64,000 bases of DNA from Labrys monachus (GTDB taxonomy: Bacteria; Pseudomonadota; Alphaproteobacteria; Rhizobiales; Labraceae). Positions 29,320 through 38,871 of the stretch are shown here, piece after piece. The stretch covers positions 4,409,001 to 4,473,000 of the forward strand of contig NZ_JAUSVK010000001.1 of NCBI RefSeq assembly GCF_030814655.1. Direction: 5' to 3'. The translations under genes and the position numbers were made by a program. How positions within the stretch are numbered: position 1 is the stretch's first letter; the number at the start of each line of letters is the position of its first letter. Under the pieces are notes generated by a model. That model did not search any database. It was not told the origin of the DNA and was given only the letters and a program-made list of their open reading frames with translations.

Positions 29320-30849
29320 TCAGAGCCCCTCTGCTCGCATGATGGCACGCATGATCTTTTCCTGAGTTGCTTCGGCTTGCGAGAATTCGCCGACGAAACG
29401 GCCGGCATTCATCACATAGATGCGGTCGCACATACCGAGCAGCTCGGACATTTCGGAGGAGATCATCAGCACCGCCTTGCCGTCTTCCACCATCTTGTTG
29501 ATGATCGTGTAGATTTCATATTTGGCGCCGACGTCGATTCCGCGGGTCGGTTCGTCCAGAATCAGCAGCTCGGGATTGGAGAACAGCCACTTGCTGATGA
29601 CAACCTTCTGCTGGTTGCCGCCCGAGAGGTTCACCGTCTTCTGGAAGACGTTGGGCGAGCGGATGTTCAGCCTGCGCCGATAGTCGTTTGCGACTCTCAG
29701 CTCCTTGATGTCGTCGATGACGGCGTTCTTGGACACCCCGCCGAGATTGCTGAGGGTGATGTTCTTGATGATGTCTTCCTCGAGAATCAAGCCAAGCTGC
29801 TTACGATCCTCGGTGACATAGGCGATGCCGTGGGCGAGCGCCTTGGGGATGCTCGACAGATCGGCTTCCTTGCCGTGCAGGAAGGCCTGCCCGCTGATGC
29901 GCTGGCCGTAGGAACGGCCGAAGATGCTCATCGCCAGTTCGGTCCGCCCGGCGCCCATCAGGCCGGAAATGCCGACGACCTCGCCCTTGCGGACCGTGAG
30001 GTTCACGCCCTTCACCACCTGCCGATCGAAATGTTCGTGATGGTGCACGGTCCAGTCGCGCACCTCCAGCACGGGCTCGCCGATCTTCGGTTCGCGGTCC
30101 GGATAGCGATCCGCCATCTCGCGTCCGACCATGCCCTTGATGATGCGGTCCTCGCTGATCGCCTGGGTGCGGCAATCCAGCGTTTCGATGGAAGCGCCGT
30201 CGCGGATGATGGTGATCTCGTCGCAAACCTTCGAAATCTCGTTGAGCTTGTGGGAGATCAGGATGGAGGAAATGCCCTGCCGCTTGAACTCCAGCAGGAG
30301 ATCGAGCAGGGCGTCACTGTCGCTTTCGTTGAGGCTCGCCGTCGGCTCGTCGAGAATGAGCAGCTTGACGTCCTTGGAAAGCGCCTTGGCGATCTCGACG
30401 AGCTGCTGCTTGCCGACGCCGATATTGGCGATCAGCGTATCGGGCGACTCGCGAAGGCCGACCTTCTCCAGGACCTGGCGAGTCCTGGCGAAGGTCAGCG
30501 GCCAATCGATGATGCCCCCCGTCGCACGCTCATTGCCGAGGAAGATGTTCTCGGCGATCGAAAGCAACGGCACCAGGGCCAGTTCCTGGTGAATGATGAT
30601 GATGCCCAGTTCTTCAGAGTCGCGAATGTCCTTGAAGCGGCATTCCTGGCCGCGGAAATGAATATCGCCCTCATAGGTGCCATGCGGATAGACGCCGCTC
30701 AGCACCTTCATCAGCGTGGACTTGCCGGCGCCATTCTCGCCGACGACGCCGTGGATTTCGCCTTCGTTGACCGTCAGATTGACGTTGTTGAGCGCCTTGA
30801 CCCCCGGAAAGGTCTTGGTGATGCCCCTCATTTCGAGAATGGCCGCCAT
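29320..30849 (-). CDS. mmsA: Multiple-monosaccharide ABC transporter ATP-binding protein (GguA/MmsA)
   Basis: Two-domain ATPase (509 aa) energising sugar uptake with ChvE and the permease. The first nucleotide-binding domain has an intact Walker A ([14 protein letters not shown]) and Walker B ([11 protein letters not shown]). The second has the degenerate P-loop typical of this subfamily ([16 protein letters not shown]) with signature [15 protein letters not shown] and Walker [17 protein letters not shown]. Length and layout match GguA/MmsA. The gap to chvE is 78 nt. Confidence 0.95.
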   Translation of the reverse strand: MAAILEMRGITKTFPGVKALNNVNLTVNEGEIHGVVGENGAGKSTLMKVLSGVYPHGTYEGDIHFRGQECRFKDIRDSEELGIIIIHQELALVPLLSIAENIFLGNERATGGIIDWPLTFARTRQVLEKVGLRESPDTLIANIGVGKQQLVEIAKALSKDVKLLILDEPTASLNESDSDALLDLLLEFKRQGISSILISHKLNEISKVCDEITIIRDGASIETLDCRTQAISEDRIIKGMVGREMADRYPDREPKIGEPVLEVRDWTVHHHEHFDRQVVKGVNLTVRKGEVVGISGLMGAGRTELAMSIFGRSYGQRISGQAFLHGKEADLSSIPKALAHGIAYVTEDRKQLGLILEEDIIKNITLSNLGGVSKNAVIDDIKELRVANDYRRRLNIRSPNVFQKTVNLSGGNQQKVVISKWLFSNPELLILDEPTRGIDVGAKYEIYTIINKMVEDGKAVLMISSEMSELLGMCDRIYVMNAGRFVGEFSQAEATQEKIMRAIMRAEGL

Positions 30850-30927
30850 ATCGGGTAACCTGTCAAAAGGGCGGCCGCACTGTCGTGCCGGCCGCCCGAT
30901 ACGTTAGTGGGATGCAGTCGCGAGCAC

Positions 30928-31992
30928 TTATTTCAACTGGTCTTCGGTGTAGTAGCCGCCGTCGACCAGGACGTGCTTCCAATTGTCCTTGGTCACGAGG
31001 ACCGGGTTGAGCAGATAGGAAGGCACGATCTTCTTGCCGTTGTCATAGGTCTTGGTGTCGTTGATCTCGGGCTTGGAGCCGGAGAGAACCGCATCGACCA
31101 TGGACACGGTCACCTTGGCGAGGTCGCGGGTGTCCTTGTAGATGGTCGAGTACTGGACGCCGTCACGGATCAGCTTCACCGAAGCCACTTCCGCGTCCTG
31201 GCCGGAGATGAACGGCATCGGCTTGTCGCCCGAGCCGTAGCCGGCAGCCTGGAGGGACGCGATGATGCCGCGCGACAGGCCGTCATAGGGCGAGAGCACG
31301 GCGTCGACCTTCTTGTCGGTGTAGAAGGCGCTCAGCAGGTTGTCCATGCGGGCCTGGGCGACCGAGCCGTCCCAACGCAGCGTGCCGACCTTCTCCATGC
31401 CGAACTGCTTGGACTGCACGACGAGCTTGCCGCTGTCGATATAGGGCTGAAGCACCGACATGGCGCCGTTGTAGAAGAAGAAGGCGTTGTTGTCGTCGGG
31501 GGAACCGCCGAACAGCTCGACGTTGAACGGGCCCTTGCCATCCTTCAGGCCGAGCGCCGTCTCGAGGGACTGGGCCTGGAGGACGCCGACCTTGAAATTG
31601 TCGAAGGTGGCGTAATAGTCGACATTCTCGGAATTGCGGATCAGGCGGTCATACGCAATGATCTTGATGCCCTTCGAAGCCGCTTCCCGGAGCGCATCGG
31701 CCAGCGTCGTGCCGTCGATGGCGGCGATGACGAGAACCTTGTCACCCTTGGTGATCATGTTCTCGATCTGGGCGAGCTGGTTCGGGATATCGTCATCGGC
31801 ATATTGCAGGTCGGTGGCGTAGCCCTTGGCCTGCAGCTGCTTGACCATGTTGTCGCCGTCGGCGATCCAGCGCTCGGAGGTCTTGGTCGGCATGGCGATG
31901 CCCACGGGACCCTTGTCCTGGGCCGAAGCGGGCGAAGCAAGGGCAACCGCACCGAGGGCCGCAGCGATCAGCAATGATTTGATAATTCTCAC
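30928..31992 (-). CDS. chvE: Multiple-monosaccharide-binding periplasmic protein ChvE
   Basis: Periplasmic sugar-binding protein (354 aa). In Agrobacterium the homologue binds several aldoses for uptake, chemotaxis and, with VirA, virulence induction. The start is a GTG at 31992, preceded by GGGAG at ideal spacing, which yields a Sec signal peptide ([23 protein letters not shown]). The mature protein shows [50 protein letters not shown] and the family ending [10 protein letters not shown]. It is the first gene of the chvE-mmsA-mmsB operon, behind a TTGACA promoter and a large palindromic operator. Confidence 0.94.
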   Translation of the reverse strand: MRIIKSLLIAAALGAVALASPASAQDKGPVGIAMPTKTSERWIADGDNMVKQLQAKGYATDLQYADDDIPNQLAQIENMITKGDKVLVIAAIDGTTLADALREAASKGIKIIAYDRLIRNSENVDYYATFDNFKVGVLQAQSLETALGLKDGKGPFNVELFGGSPDDNNAFFFYNGAMSVLQPYIDSGKLVVQSKQFGMEKVGTLRWDGSVAQARMDNLLSAFYTDKKVDAVLSPYDGLSRGIIASLQAAGYGSGDKPMPFISGQDAEVASVKLIRDGVQYSTIYKDTRDLAKVTVSMVDAVLSGSKPEINDTKTYDNGKKIVPSYLLNPVLVTKDNWKHVLVDGGYYTEDQLK

Positions 31993-32084
31993 GTCTTTCT
32001 CCCTGAATTGACGTCTTGTCGCGCCGTTTCCGTCCCCGTTCCGCATGGCGGAGCGGTTCCACCCATGGCCGTAACAATATGCCA

Positions 32085-32112
32085 CTCTTAGGGCCTTTAA
32101 AAAGGCTGTCAA
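32085..32112 (-). promoter_or_regulatory. Promoter of the chvE operon
   Basis: Read on the minus strand, a consensus TTGACA (32112-32107) is followed after 16 bases by TAAGAG (32090-32085). It lies about 95 nt upstream of the chvE GTG. The -35 element touches the edge of the palindrome at 32112-32151, so a bound regulator would meet RNA polymerase. Confidence 0.55.
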
Positions 32113-32151
32113 ATGGTATTACAAATGGATCGAGCCATTTGTAATACCATT
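32112..32151. promoter_or_regulatory. Large palindromic operator upstream of chvE
   Basis: AATGGTATTACAAATGG (32112-32128) and its exact reverse complement (32135-32151) are separated by six bases: a perfect 17-bp inverted repeat. Each arm also contains TNGTNNNACNA, the core typical of GntR/FadR-type operators (TGGTATTACAA at 32114-32124, TTGTAATACCA at 32139-32149). This suggests two operator sites side by side. No GntR gene is adjacent. The lack of a T-run and the AT-rich stem argue against a terminator for tdh. Confidence 0.65.
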
Positions 32152-32185
32152 CCCCCGGGGCCTCGAAACCGGGTCGGCGGGGCCG

Positions 32186-33214
32186 TCAGGACCAGTCGAG
32201 CACGATCTTGCCGCACTCGCCTCTCGCCATGATCTCGAAGCCCTGGAGGTAGTCCGCGACCGGCAGGCGATGGGTGATCACCGGCCGGATGTCGAGGCCG
32301 CTCTGCAGCATGGCGAGCATCTTGTGCCAGGTCTCGAACATTTCGCGCCCGTAAATGCCCTTGATCGTCAGCATCTTGAACACGACGCGGTTCCAGTCGA
32401 CGGCAAAGGGCGCAGCGGGAATGCCGAGCATGGCGATCTTGCCGCCCATCAGCATGACGTCGAGCATCTGCTGGAAGGCGGCGGGCGCCCCGCTCATTTC
32501 GAGCCCGACATCGAAGCCTTCCTTCATGCGCAGGCGCGCCATCACGTCGCGCAGGTCCTCCTTGGCGACGTCGACCGGCGTGACGTCGGCGACCCTTGCC
32601 GCGAGATCGAGACGCACCGGATTGACGTCGGTGATGACGACGTGGCGGGCTCCCGCGTGGCGGGCGACCGCTGCCGCCATGATGCCGATCGGCCCGGCCC
32701 CGGTGATCAGCACGTCCTCGCCGACGAGGTCGAAGGACAGCGCGGTATGCACGGCGTTGCCGAGGGGATCGAGGATGGCGCCGAGCTCGTCGTCGATCTC
32801 CTCCGGCAGCGGCACGATGTTGAAGGCGGGCACCCTGACATAGTCGGCGAAGGCGCCGGGCATGTTGACGCCGATGCCGCGGGTCTCGGGATCGAGATGG
32901 AACTTGCCGGCCCTCGTCGCCCGGCTCTTCATGCCGATGACGTGGCCTTCCCCGGAAACCCGCTGGCCGACCTTCAGATTGCGCACATGGGAGCCGACCT
33001 CGACGATCTCGCCCGCATATTCATGGCCGACGACCATCGGCACGGGAATGGTCTTCTGCGCCCAGGCATCCCATTTGTAGATGTGGATGTCGGTGCCGCA
33101 GATGCCGGTCTTGCGCACCTTGACCAGGACGTCGTCCTGCCCCGGCACGGGAGTCGGTTCGTTCTCCGAGAGCCAGAGGCCGGGTTCGGCTCTGGATTTG
33201 ACGAGGGCTTTCAT
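32186..33214 (-). CDS. tdh: L-threonine 3-dehydrogenase
   Basis: Zinc-dependent medium-chain dehydrogenase (342 aa) oxidising L-threonine to 2-amino-3-ketobutyrate with NAD, the substrate of Kbl. The start at 33214 gives [17 protein letters not shown]. Catalytic zinc ligands lie in [17 protein letters not shown] and [13 protein letters not shown]; the NAD-binding loop is [23 protein letters not shown]. The characteristic threonine dehydrogenase segments ([11 protein letters not shown]-like [27 protein letters not shown]) are present. One structural-zinc cysteine region ([27 protein letters not shown]) lacks the usual four cysteines, so the structural zinc may be missing. The start overlaps the end of the vapC-like gene by four bases. 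Confidence 0.92.
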   Translation of the reverse strand: MKALVKSRAEPGLWLSENEPTPVPGQDDVLVKVRKTGICGTDIHIYKWDAWAQKTIPVPMVVGHEYAGEIVEVGSHVRNLKVGQRVSGEGHVIGMKSRATRAGKFHLDPETRGIGVNMPGAFADYVRVPAFNIVPLPEEIDDELGAILDPLGNAVHTALSFDLVGEDVLITGAGPIGIMAAAVARHAGARHVVITDVNPVRLDLAARVADVTPVDVAKEDLRDVMARLRMKEGFDVGLEMSGAPAAFQQMLDVMLMGGKIAMLGIPAAPFAVDWNRVVFKMLTIKGIYGREMFETWHKMLAMLQSGLDIRPVITHRLPVADYLQGFEIMARGECGKIVLDWS

Positions 33215-33636
33215 GGGCGGCCTTCCGCTTGCCAAGGGTTGAGGACGGGGACGCCCAGGGGCAGGAAATCGGCAATATTGCGGGTAGCCACCGTCAAGCC
33301 ATGTTCCAGCGCCGTGGCTGCGATCAGCGAATCGATGACCGGCCTCGGATCGGGCACGTGCAGCGCGGCGCATCGCAAGGCGACGCCTGCATCGATAGGG
33401 AGAATTCGACCCGTGAATGCCCTGAGGACGAAGTGATGGATCCAGCGGTGCAGATCCTGTCCCTGAACCGGATCCCGCCGCGCGATCCTCAATGCACCGA
33501 CCTTCACTTCATAGACGCTCAATGTCGACAGGTACATATCCTGCGGCTGTGTCGCCATAACCCAGTCGGCAAATCGGGGATCGGCTTTGTCCTGCCGTCG
33601 CAAGGCCGATAGGACATCGGTATCGATGAGATACAT
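33211..33636 (-). CDS. PIN-domain toxin, VapC/FitB type
   Basis: Putative ribonuclease toxin of 141 aa. The PIN acidic residues are visible: D in [12 protein letters not shown] in SVYEVKVGA, and D's in [16 protein letters not shown] and TRNIADF. The closing NPW motif ([11 protein letters not shown]) is typical of the FitB/VapC group. The start ATG at 33636 shares one base with the antitoxin stop, and its own stop overlaps the tdh start (ATGA). Thus toxin translation is coupled to both neighbours. The activity is inferred from family only. Confidence 0.9.
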   Translation of the reverse strand: MYLIDTDVLSALRRQDKADPRFADWVMATQPQDMYLSTLSVYEVKVGALRIARRDPVQGQDLHRWIHHFVLRAFTGRILPIDAGVALRCAALHVPDPRPVIDSLIAATALEHGLTVATRNIADFLPLGVPVLNPWQAEGRP

Positions 33637-33887
33637 CAATCGAACTCAGCGGGCCTCGGTCCGACGTCGTGAACGCGTGGCGGGTCGAACTCAAAATCAC
33701 CGGCCTCGTCATCCCGAAGCAAATCGAACATCGTCATGCCGCCCGGCTTCGACTGACGATAGTGCTCATATTTCATCAGCACATAGGCAGGCCGCCCTCG
33801 ATCGGTGACGAGCACGGGCCCATCATCGGCAGCCCGTTTGGCCTTGCCGATATCATGATTGAATTCGCGGCTGGTCATCTGCTTCAT
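33636..33887 (-). CDS. Phd/YefM-type antitoxin
   Basis: Antitoxin of 83 aa expected to neutralise the PIN toxin downstream and repress its own promoter. The Phd/YefM N-terminal DNA-binding region is evident (MTSREFNHDIGKAKRAADDGPVLVTDRGRPAYVLMKYEHYRQ). The C-terminal tail (MTMFDLLRDDEAGDFEFDPPR) is the likely toxin-binding part. GGAG lies seven bases before the ATG. It follows kbl after 110 nt, which probably holds its own promoter. Confidence 0.9.
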   Translation of the reverse strand: MKQMTSREFNHDIGKAKRAADDGPVLVTDRGRPAYVLMKYEHYRQSKPGGMTMFDLLRDDEAGDFEFDPPRVHDVGPRPAEFD

Positions 33888-33997
33888 GCTCGTCTCCCAT
33901 TCGCCAACTATGTAGTTACAAGACTACACCCGGCAAGCAATGCCGAACGGCTGGAGAAATCGCGGGACACCAACGCCCCGCTGGCGTGACTACGGCG

Positions 33998-35194
33998 TCA
34001 GATCACGCCCAACGCCTTGCCGGCATCGGCGAAGGCGTCGATGGCGAAATCGATGTCGGCATCCGTCAGGCCGGCCGACATCTGGGTGCGGATGCGCGCC
34101 CTGCCCCTCGGCACCACCGGGAAGAAGAAGCCGGCGACATAGACGCCGCGCTCGTCGAGCGCCCGCGCCATGTTCTGGGCATGGCTGGCATCGTGCAGCA
34201 TCACCGGGATGATCGGCGTTTCGCCGGCGAGGAGTTCGAAGCCGGCCTTCTCCAGCCCGGCCCGGAAACGCCTGGCATTGGCGAAGAGCCTGTCGCGCAG
34301 GTCGTCGCCCTTCTCGGCCAGTTCGATCGCCTTCATCGAGCCGGCCGCGACGGGCGGAGCCAGCGAATTGGAGAACAGATAGGGCCGCGCCCGCTGGCGC
34401 AGGAGATCGACGATCGGCTGGCTGGCGGCGACATAGCCGCCCATGGCGCCGCCCAGCGCCTTGCCGAGCGTGCCGGTGAGGATATCGATACCGTCCTCGA
34501 CGCCGGCTCGTGCCGGCGTGCCCCTGCCATTCGGGCCGATGAAGCCGGTGGCGTGGCAATCGTCGACCATCACGCTCGCATCGTAGCGCTGGGCGAGGTC
34601 AGTGATGGTCCGGAGATCGGCGAGATAGCCGTCCATCGAGAAGACGCCGTCGGTCGCGATGACGATGTGGCGGGCCTTGTCGGCCCGCGCCGCCTTCAGC
34701 TGGGTCTCGAGGTCGTCCATGTCGCCATTGGCGAAGCGGTAGCGCCTGGCCTTGCACAGGCGAACCCCGTCGATGATCGAGGCGTGGTTGAGCGAATCGG
34801 AGATGATCGCATCGTCCGCGCCCAGCAGGGGCTCGAACACCCCGCCATTGGCATCGAAGCAGGCGGCGAACAGGATGGCGTCGTCCTTGCGCAGATAGCG
34901 CGCGATCGCCCGCTCGAGGTCGCGATGCAGCGTCTGGGTGCCGCAGATGAAGCGGACCGAAGCCATGCCGAAACCGTGGTCGTCCATCGCCTGCCGCGCG
35001 GCGGCGACGATTTCGGGATTGTCGGCGAGGCCGAGATAATTGTTGGCGCACAGGTTCAGCATCGGCCGCCGGATGCCGTTCGCGGCAACCTCGATGCGGG
35101 CGCGCTGCGGACCGGCGATCTCGCGCTCCCGCTTGGTCAGCCCTTCGGCCTCGATATCGGCCAGGGTGGATTTGACATGATCGAGCAACGACAT
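33998..35194 (-). CDS. kbl: Glycine C-acetyltransferase (2-amino-3-ketobutyrate CoA ligase)
   Basis: PLP enzyme (398 aa) splitting 2-amino-3-ketobutyrate with CoA to glycine and acetyl-CoA, acting directly after threonine dehydrogenase. The PLP lysine lies in [17 protein letters not shown]. Further family features are [16 protein letters not shown] near the N-terminus and [20 protein letters not shown]. The start at 35194 has GGAG upstream. The normal partner tdh is on the same strand but separated by a toxin-antitoxin pair, so the operon would read kbl-antitoxin-toxin-tdh. Confidence 0.95.
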   Translation of the reverse strand: MSLLDHVKSTLADIEAEGLTKREREIAGPQRARIEVAANGIRRPMLNLCANNYLGLADNPEIVAAARQAMDDHGFGMASVRFICGTQTLHRDLERAIARYLRKDDAILFAACFDANGGVFEPLLGADDAIISDSLNHASIIDGVRLCKARRYRFANGDMDDLETQLKAARADKARHIVIATDGVFSMDGYLADLRTITDLAQRYDASVMVDDCHATGFIGPNGRGTPARAGVEDGIDILTGTLGKALGGAMGGYVAASQPIVDLLRQRARPYLFSNSLAPPVAAGSMKAIELAEKGDDLRDRLFANARRFRAGLEKAGFELLAGETPIIPVMLHDASHAQNMARALDERGVYVAGFFFPVVPRGRARIRTQMSAGLTDADIDFAIDAFADAGKALGVI

Positions 35195-35260
35195 CGGCCC
35201 GTCTCCTCGCGAAGCTGCAGGCCACAGGCGTAAGGCAAAACCGACGCCGCATCAAATGAT

Positions 35261-35287
35261 GCGCCCATGCCAAAACGGCATGGGCGC
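35261..35287 (-). terminator. Hairpin terminator downstream of ppk2
   Basis: GCGCCCATGCC and GGCATGGGCGC form a perfect 11-bp stem around a five-base loop, 30 nt after the ppk2 stop on its transcript. The tail ATCATTTGATG is only weakly U-rich, so the stop may be partly factor-dependent, and read-through to kbl is possible. Confidence 0.6.
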
Positions 35288-35317
35288 GGGAAGACGGAAT
35301 GCTTGGGCCGACGCCGA

Positions 35318-36238
35318 TCAGAACAGTTTCGGCACATGCATGTCGGATGGCACGGGATGGCGCACATAGTCCTCCCGGCGCTCGCGCGGCGGCAGGACGA
35401 CCGGCGGATGCTCGACCTCGCCATAGGCGACCTGCGACAGGAGATGCGCGATGCAGTTGAGCCGTGCCCGCTTCTTGTCGACGGCCTCGACGACCCACCA
35501 CGGCGCCTCGGGGATGTGCGTGCGTTCCAGCATCACTTCCTTGGCGCGGGTATAGTCCTCCCAGCGGCGGCGGGACTCGACATCCATCGGGCTCAGCTTC
35601 CACTGCTTGAGCGGGTCGCTGATGCGCATGTTGAAGCGGAAGGCCTGCTCCTCGTCGGTGATCGAGAACCAGTATTTGAGGAGGATGATGCCCGAGCGCA
35701 CCAGCATGCGCTCGAATTCCGGCACGGAGCGGAAGAATTCCTCATATTCGTCGTCGGTGCAGAAGCCCATGACGTGCTCGACGCCGGCCCGGTTGTACCA
35801 GCTGCGATCGAACAGCACCATTTCGCCGCCGGCGGGAAGATGGGAGACGTAGCGCTGGAAATACCATTGCGTGCGCTCCCGCTCGTTCGGCGCCGGCAGG
35901 GCGGCGACACGGCATACGCGCGGATTGAGCCGCTGGGTGATGCGCTTGATCACGCCGCCTTTGCCGGCTGAATCGCGGCCTTCGAACAGCACGACGACGC
36001 GCAGCTTCTGGTGCTGGATCCAGTCCTGCAGGCGGACGAGCTCGTGCTGGAGGCGGAAGAGCTCGCGGAAATAGATCTTGCGGTCGAGGGTGTCCGTTTC
36101 CGTGTAGCCCGGGATTTCCGAGAGCATGTGGTCGAGGCGCGCCTCCTCCAGCTCCAGTTCCAGCTCCTCGTCATAGCCGTCGGCGATTTCCCGGTGAATG
36201 CGGTCGAGGGCGGAGGTCGTGTCGTCGGGCGTCGTCAT
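35318..36238 (-). CDS. ppk2: Polyphosphate kinase 2 (PPK2 family)
   Basis: Transfers phosphate between polyphosphate and nucleotides, generally making GTP/ATP from the diphosphates. The 306-residue single-domain protein shows the PPK2 Walker A (FEGRDSAGKGGVIKRITQRLNPR) and Walker B/lid region (VLFDRSWYNRAGVEHVMGF). Also seen are SITDEEQAFRFNMRISDPLKQWKLSPMD and EAPWWVVEAVDKKRARLNCI, which together match class I PPK2. The acidic N-terminus (DEELELELEEARLDH) is common in rhizobial members. It is followed by a strong hairpin. Confidence 0.94.
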   Translation of the reverse strand: MTTPDDTTSALDRIHREIADGYDEELELELEEARLDHMLSEIPGYTETDTLDRKIYFRELFRLQHELVRLQDWIQHQKLRVVVLFEGRDSAGKGGVIKRITQRLNPRVCRVAALPAPNERERTQWYFQRYVSHLPAGGEMVLFDRSWYNRAGVEHVMGFCTDDEYEEFFRSVPEFERMLVRSGIILLKYWFSITDEEQAFRFNMRISDPLKQWKLSPMDVESRRRWEDYTRAKEVMLERTHIPEAPWWVVEAVDKKRARLNCIAHLLSQVAYGEVEHPPVVLPPRERREDYVRHPVPSDMHVPKLF

Positions 36239-36500
36239 GGCATGCTCCTGCGGAAGGCTCCTGGGCGTAGGCCGCTATTCGCCCACACGGCCATGATGGC
36301 CCTATTGCAGGGTTATTTCAGTTATGTGACGGTGGCCATCCGATCGATGCGTCCGTTACCGCCGCTTGGCGACGGTCGCACCATCGGCGACGGCGGAGGA
36401 TATCGAGATCCAGGCTGCCGCCATCGTAAGAAGGCACGAACGTCTCGCCTCTTTCATACAAGTCAGCACGACAGGAGGTCCTTCAGAAAAAGGCGCTCGG

Positions 36501-37073
36501 CTAGGACGGCCGCCTCCTCTTTGCCATGACCGGCGCCACTTTCGCGGGCGCGCACTTCCATGGCGTGTATGTGTCTCCTCCCAGTGGCCCGTGTGAATCC
36601 CAGAAGAAGCCGTCTTGCAGGGTGTCGAAGCCGTCCTGTCCTCCATCGAGTTCTCCCCACTTTGCGCGCCCGGGCATCTGCCAGTGAATCGCGTGCGTCG
36701 ACTTGGCGCCGTCGATGGCGCCATAGCTGCTCCAACCGCAGCATGGAGAACCATCGATGATGCGGTAGACGACATACACTCTCTTGCCGTTGAGCGTTCC
36801 CCTGGTAGCGGTCATCCCGACTGGTTTGCATATCGTGGACTTGTCCAGATCTTCCTCGTTGATCACGCTCTTGTCCGTTTTCGAGAAAAAGTGAGCTGTG
36901 GGCGACATGCAGGAAAATTCGTCGATCGTCCCGTATCGATCCGCCTTGAAGACGAAGTGATGCTTCTCTCCGCGATAGATGATGCGGTCCGGCGGGCACG
37001 CTTCTTCCGCCAGGGCCTGGACCGACAGGCCGGCGAGCATCGCCGCCAGCACGAGCTCTACATGTCCTGACAT
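36501..37073 (-). CDS. Secreted cysteine-containing protein of unknown function
   Basis: Encodes 190 aa. The ATG at 37073 has GGAGG six bases upstream and gives a signal peptide (MSGHVELVLAAMLAGLSVQALAEE). The mature part has six cysteines (ACPPD, EFSCMSP, TICKPV, GSPCCGW, PWKCAP), probably disulfide-bonded in the periplasm. I recognise no family. It starts 12 nt after the GMC oxidoreductase stop and may be cotranscribed with it. Its frame continues open upstream into the GMC gene, which is an artefact. Confidence 0.7.
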   Translation of the reverse strand: MSGHVELVLAAMLAGLSVQALAEEACPPDRIIYRGEKHHFVFKADRYGTIDEFSCMSPTAHFFSKTDKSVINEEDLDKSTICKPVGMTATRGTLNGKRVYVVYRIIDGSPCCGWSSYGAIDGAKSTHAIHWQMPGRAKWGELDGGQDGFDTLQDGFFWDSHGPLGGDTYTPWKCAPAKVAPVMAKRRRPS

Positions 37074-37084
37074 CCAGCCCTCCG

Positions 37085-38683
37085 TCATCCCGCCTTCAGC
37101 CATTCCACAGCGCGATGGGCGATGGCCATGACCGGCGCGTTGGTGTTGCCGCTGACGATATCGGGCATGACCGAGCCGTCGAACACCCGCAGCCCCTCGA
37201 TGCCGCGCACGCGCAATTGCGGATCGAGCACCGCCATCGGATCGCCGGCGCGGCCCATGCGCGCGGTGCCGACCGGATGGTAGTTGGTCTTGACCATGCG
37301 CTTGCAATGGGCGTGCAGCTCGGCATCGCTCACCTTGTCCGCACCGGGCAGCATCTCGCGTGCGATCTTCTCGCGGATCGGCGAGGCCGTGAGGAAGGTG
37401 CGCGCGAAGCGAAGGCCGGCGATCATCAGCCTGATGTCCTCGGGGTGCTTGAGGAAGCCGCCGTCGACGAGGGGCGGGTCGCGCGGGTCGCCGGAGCGCA
37501 GCCGCACGGTGCCGCGCGACTTCGGCCTGAGCAGGCAGGTGGTGAAGGTGACGCCGTCGCAGGCCTCGACATCGGTGATGTCGCGGTCGAGATAGACGGT
37601 CGGCACGCAATAGATCTTCAGGGAGGCGTCGGCCTCGGGATCGTCGGGATTGGTGAAGACGCAGGCCTCGACGCCGGTCGTCGTCACCGGCCCGCTCTTC
37701 GACAGCAGATATTGCAGGCCGTTGCGGATGAGATTCCAGCCCTTGTCCTGGCCGAAATAACCGTAGCGGCCGTTGGAAGCGGCGATCAGCGGCACCTCGC
37801 AATGATCCTGCAGGTTCTCGCCCACGCCCGGCAGGTCGACGAGCGGCCTGATACCGTGCCGCCGGAGCTGGTCAGCCGGCCCGATGCCCGACAGCATCAG
37901 GAGCTTGGGCGTGACATAAGTGCCGGCGGCGAGGATGACGGTGTCGGCGCCGGCCTTGCGCGTCCTGCCGCCCTCGACGAATTCCACGCCCCTACAGCGG
38001 CCACCCTCGATGACGAGCCGGGTGACGACGGCCGCAGTGGCGATGGTCAGGCGCTCGTCGCCCTTCACCAGCGGCAGGAAGGCATCGACAGCGCTGCAGC
38101 GACGCTTGCGGACCGGATCCATGGTGCCCTGCATCAGGCCGACGCCGCGCTGGCGGCCGGAGTTGAAATCCGGGTTGAGGGGCTCGCCCAAAGCCGGCAG
38201 CGCCTGCAGGAAGGCCCGCGTCATCTCGCAGGTATGGAGCGGCCGGGTCACCTTCAGGGGCCCGCTGGTGCCGTGCATCGGCGTATCGAGGTCGGCATTG
38301 CCTTCCATCGCGATGAAATGCGGGAGGATTTCGTCGTAGCTCCAGCCCTCGGCGCCGTAGTTCCGGACCCAATTGTCGTAATCGGCCGGCTGGCCGCGCA
38401 TATAGACCATGGCGTTGACCGAGGAGCCGCCGCCGAGCACCCTGCCCTGCGGCACGATGGTCGCGCGCCCGTCGAGCTGGGGCTGCGGTTCCATCCGGTG
38501 CATGGTCAGGTAGGTGTCCCTGGCCAGATATTTCATGTAGCCGGCGGGCATGTGCATGATCGGGTTCATGCGGGCAGGCCCGGCTTCGAGCAGGAGCACG
38601 CGCTGGCCGAGATCGCGGACGAGGCGCATGGCGGCGACGCAGCCGGACGAGCCGCCGCCGACGATGATGGTGTCGTAGTTCAC
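37085..38683 (-). CDS. GMC family oxidoreductase (choline dehydrogenase-like)
   Basis: FAD-dependent alcohol dehydrogenase/oxidase of 532 aa. The start is taken at a GTG (38683) giving VNYDTIIVGGGSSGCVAAMRLVRD, the N-terminal FAD motif. GMC signatures follow: GRVLGGGSSVNAMVYMRG, and GTYVTPKLLMLSGIGP. The active-site histidine/asparagine region is TNYHPVGTARMG ... GNTNAPVMAIAHRAVEWL. It resembles choline or polyethylene-glycol dehydrogenases, but the substrate cannot be told. The upstream extension of the frame overlaps aroG and is rejected. Confidence 0.92.
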   Translation of the reverse strand: MNYDTIIVGGGSSGCVAAMRLVRDLGQRVLLLEAGPARMNPIMHMPAGYMKYLARDTYLTMHRMEPQPQLDGRATIVPQGRVLGGGSSVNAMVYMRGQPADYDNWVRNYGAEGWSYDEILPHFIAMEGNADLDTPMHGTSGPLKVTRPLHTCEMTRAFLQALPALGEPLNPDFNSGRQRGVGLMQGTMDPVRKRRCSAVDAFLPLVKGDERLTIATAAVVTRLVIEGGRCRGVEFVEGGRTRKAGADTVILAAGTYVTPKLLMLSGIGPADQLRRHGIRPLVDLPGVGENLQDHCEVPLIAASNGRYGYFGQDKGWNLIRNGLQYLLSKSGPVTTTGVEACVFTNPDDPEADASLKIYCVPTVYLDRDITDVEACDGVTFTTCLLRPKSRGTVRLRSGDPRDPPLVDGGFLKHPEDIRLMIAGLRFARTFLTASPIREKIAREMLPGADKVSDAELHAHCKRMVKTNYHPVGTARMGRAGDPMAVLDPQLRVRGIEGLRVFDGSVMPDIVSGNTNAPVMAIAHRAVEWLKAG

Positions 38684-38774
38684 GGGCACGCCGAATCCCC
38701 AGCCTCGATCGGGCCGAGCGGATCGTACTTTGCCGGCGGAAGTCAAGGCGGAGGGACGAGCGAGAATGGCGGCC

Positions 38775-38806
38775 GGGGGACCGGCACACCGGTGGGCGGG
38801 TCCCCC
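38775..38806. terminator. GC-rich hairpin between aroG and the GMC gene
   Basis: GGGGGACC (38775-38782) pairs with GGTCCCCC (38799-38806), enclosing a partly self-complementary CCGG-containing loop. It follows aroG on the minus strand by about 65 nt. Another related GGGGACCGG run lies at 38855-38865. There is no T-run, so this could be a factor-dependent 3' end or a REP-like element. Confidence 0.4.
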
Positions 38807-38871
38807 GACCCGCCTTCCCGCAACGCCCGTGCAAGCGGCAAGAGAATGCCGGTCGGGGACCGGCCCACCGC

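Noticed and set aside
32112-32151. The palindrome as an intrinsic terminator for tdh
   Set aside because: The stem is AT-rich, no T-run follows, and it contains GntR-type operator cores next to a -35 element.
36501-37802. Apparent 433-codon protein on the minus strand
   Set aside because: Only the part from 37073 has a signal peptide and a ribosome binding site; the rest is a shadow of the GMC oxidoreductase.
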